Source: Ophiothrix spiculata | Taxonomy: Eukaryota; Echinodermata; Ophiuroidea; Amphilepidida; Ophiotrichidae | Reading direction: 5' to 3' (one strand) | DNA length: 33,098 nucleotides | Assembly: GCA_000969725.1 (NCBI GenBank) | Contig: JXSR01S017282.1 | Shown: piece after piece, positions 30,567 to 33,098 of the stretch | Layout: each line of letters opens with the position of its first letter | How positions within the stretch are numbered: the stretch's first letter is position 1 | The notes under the pieces: model-generated | What the model was told of the DNA's origin: nothing | Database searches by the model: none | The model's input: the letters and a program-made list of their open reading frames with translations, nothing else | Position numbers and translations under genes: made by a program

Positions 30567-31904
30567 CAACATATTCTACATTTACATTGTAGTCTATTGG
30601 CGAAGCCACATTTGTTGAAAATGATGCTCAAATTTACAAAAATATGAGGATTTTTCATCTCTGTCCTGTAAATAGAGCAAAATTACCCATAAACTATGGG
30701 TTCAAAGCTTCATTGATGTCTTCCGATAGAAATGAGACATTGACAATTGAAACAGACACATCAAGTTTCTGACACGTGACCTAAATGCCAGTAAACCGGC
30801 TCATCGGGTACATGTTATACCGGCTTGTCAGATTCAAAGGGTTAAAACAAAATTTTAAAAAGATGGTTTTATTTTTCCAACCTACTGTGGGGAGCAATTA
30901 CAATACGTAGACTCCTCAAAAGGGAAAAAAAAATTGTTTTTGCTTCACAATGTAAGCATGAGCTTACACAAGTTCATTCATTTCGTCTAGTTTTATCAAG
31001 TTTGCTTCAAAATTATTGAGTCATTTTTAAGGTTGTGTGTTAATGATTGACAATCGGGATTTGAAGATTTTTTTTAATGTCAACTCACGCAGAGCTAAAA
31101 TTCTTAGAGACAACACTGAAATCCAATGGATGGAATTGTTATACTTATTCAGTGTTAATTTACCAATCAGAGGTATCATGAGACTTTCAAAAATAACCTT
31201 TAATAGCTGTAATATTAATTTTTTGCCGGTATTTTTAGAAGCGTCTTGAATGTTGTTGAACTTTTGTTCCACTAAGGTTCCATTATAAACATTGTAGATG
31301 TTTGGGCTCATTTGACTCATGTGTAAATGATCAACATTTTTTTGTACCTTTCATATATATTCAAATTTGATAAATATTGACCTATGATGATTATAATCAA
31401 TTTTATTTTAAAGTTCAATAACTAAAATTATGATGATTTTATGCTGCCACAATGAATCTATATTAACAAAACAGAAAGTGTTTTGTTTTTGTTTTTTACA
31501 AAATTATAAATAAAAACGCATTTTCATTTTCTCAGTGCAGAATGCTTTAATCAAAATGATTAAGAATAGAGTGGATCTTGTCAGGAAAAGCATTAACTTT
31601 TATTTTGGCTTATTATTATAGACTTAATTAATTTGAATCAAGATTCAAATGCAGATCTATTCAGATTTAACCAGAGATGTCAAAAGTTTTTCAATACCTT
31701 ACAATGTTTTTATAAAATGTCATATTTTCGAAAGTATGTGCTCAAAGCGTACTATAGTTAATGGAGGGTTTTATTATGGTAAAAATAAATTTTCAATTTG
31801 ACTTATCAACTTGGCCCGGCGTAAGCCATACAGTTTGTGGATTAATATAAACATGCATAAAAAAAAGAGAACTTATGATTATGAACTATTATAGAAATAT
31901 CATG

Positions 31905-32026
31905 GTGGTGTAGTAAGTTTTAGCTATCTTCAATGTTAATTTTGTAAATTGTTTGTATTTATTATGTGGTGTAGTAAGTTTAAGCTATCTTCAAAGTTAA
32001 TTTTGTAAATTGTTTGTATTTATTAT
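31905..32026 (+). repeat. 61-bp tandem duplication
   Basis: Units 31905-31965 and 31966-32026 start GTGGTGTAGTAAGTTT and run to TGTTTGTATTTATTAT, with only a few differences. It appears to be a recent local duplication. Confidence 0.85.
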
Positions 32027-33098
32027 GTGAAGAGAAAGAGAGTCCCATCATTTTGTAAGGTTTCAAAATTAGACTAAATGTCCAGTATTGTTGAGATTTT
32101 CACAAGTGACATTTTGATGTGTCTGCTCAACTCTGAATTTGAAATTTTAAACAAGATTTAAAGATGGTAGCTACCTCCAAGTCTAGCGAATCTGATTGCA
32201 AAACAATGTTGATAAAAATAGTGGTATATGGTGTTATAAAACGGGCCACCATATTAAAGGTGTGTAAAAAGGATAAAGGATAGCATAGAAAATAGGGTGT
32301 GGTAAGTACTGTACTTAAGCCATACAAAAAGAATTTTAGACTGTACAGCATTCATGAAAACTGTTTTTTTTAATGATGTAGGTTTGTTTCATTTCTTACA
32401 CTATTCTATATACCAAATTGGGTTAGCAGCCAAATGGTTTTAAATTTGTAAAGTCACAGATTTGATATGAGTTAGGGTTATGTTTTAGGAAGGATCAGTC
32501 GGGGAACCTGCACCAGACAATTTGTTTTTCATGGCCTTAAGGCAAAAAGAAAATAAATAACTTTCTCTATGTCAAATGTTGTAGTTTTGGAGTTTTGCTA
32601 TGCTTAAGTTGTATGTTTGTTTTGGTTATAATATGCGACATAAAATAAAAGTAAGATCTTCAGGTAATGTTAGAGTTAACGAGTGCTTTTATTTCTTCAA
32701 TTAGAAAAGTCTGTCTACGTGATTGTTATTGTATCAAGTAAATGACTCCTCGACACCTCAAAATTCTAGCCTCCTAGGTATCAGTAAATAAAAGAATGTG
32801 TTATTTTCTGAGAACTTAAACTTTATTAAATTGTGAACTTTTTTGGGTAGACCCACACTTTGTAGAAATTTTGTGTGTACTCTAAAACCACTTTTTTATT
32901 TATGCAGTTCCGGAAGCAAATTTACATTCTGAACTTGGATGGCTGTCAGTTTTGTGACAAAAAATAATCATATTTTTAGTATCAGTTGTAAGTTTTAAAC
33001 ATTACAAAGCTTTGTACTGACAGAAGATAAATGTTGTGCAGAGTGTCCTCATAGTTATAAAGCAGTTGGACTTTGGCTTTATCAATAGAATTGATATC

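Larger units (their letters stand above)
29769..33098 (+). other. Probable cofilin 3' UTR and downstream flank
   Basis: There is no other coding frame of substance. AATAAA hexamers occur within the MITE (about 30451), near 31508, near 31785, near 32552 and near 32644, so the polyadenylation site cannot be chosen from sequence. If a distal one is used, the 3' UTR would contain the hAT MITE and the 61-bp duplication. Confidence 0.35.

Noticed and set aside
32905..32965. Possible exon after TTTATTTATGCAG
   Set aside because: The frame is only about 19 codons with no homology I recognise, and the window ends soon after.

Overview
This is an intron-bearing, AT-rich animal nuclear DNA window. It has one recognisable host gene, an ADF/cofilin, surrounded by a dense mixture of retrotransposon remains and short inverted-repeat DNA elements. 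The cofilin and the two LINE families (both CR1-group, with 3' ends and coding motifs common in invertebrate deuterostomes) point to a marine invertebrate deuterostome such as an echinoderm or hemichordate. That assignment is an inference from style and homology, not a proven identification. There is no sign of prokaryotic operons, CRISPR or a bacterial defence system.

Layout. 1-690: three degenerate copies of an AT-rich core. 686-4583 (minus): a decayed L2-like LINE with endonuclease and reverse transcriptase, a stem-loop 3' end, an (ATT)n tail and an unusual triple stem-loop repeat in its 3' UTR. 4584-9420: no host gene; a perfect 55-nt palindrome, a TA-flanked pogo-like MITE, two abutting TTAA-bounded elements, a foldback element, a ~540-bp element with complex inverted ends, and a CACTG-ended MITE. 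9420-14119 (minus): a nearly complete CR1-type LINE with ORF1 (zinc finger, coiled coil, RRM-like) and ORF2 (endonuclease plus RT), broken by several stops and frameshifts. 14120-20500: more foldback and TTAA elements, an assembly gap (15993-16158) flanked by inverted repeats, GTAC-rich and G-rich repeats, a tRNA-related SINE-like sequence, and a 671-bp TTAA-bounded element built from many copies of a TCCGAAA-type motif in both orientations.

20560-29768 (plus): the cofilin gene. A CCAAT box and TATA box precede a first exon whose only coding content is ATG. A 6.8-kb intron full of MITEs follows, then exon 2 (28172-28434), a 1.2-kb intron with a tRNA-derived SINE, and exon 3 (29621-29768). The predicted protein is 137 residues and complete. 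29769-33098: probable long 3' UTR and/or flank, with a second copy of the hAT-type MITE found in intron 1 (opposite orientation) and a 61-bp tandem duplication.

The genes do not form a pathway. The cofilin is a cytoskeletal housekeeping gene, and almost everything else is mobile DNA. The strongest unusual signals are the TCCG-motif element, six TTAA-bounded inverted-repeat elements of unrelated interiors, the pair of hAT MITEs with perfect 8-bp target duplications, and the stem-loop triplet in the LINE 3' UTR.
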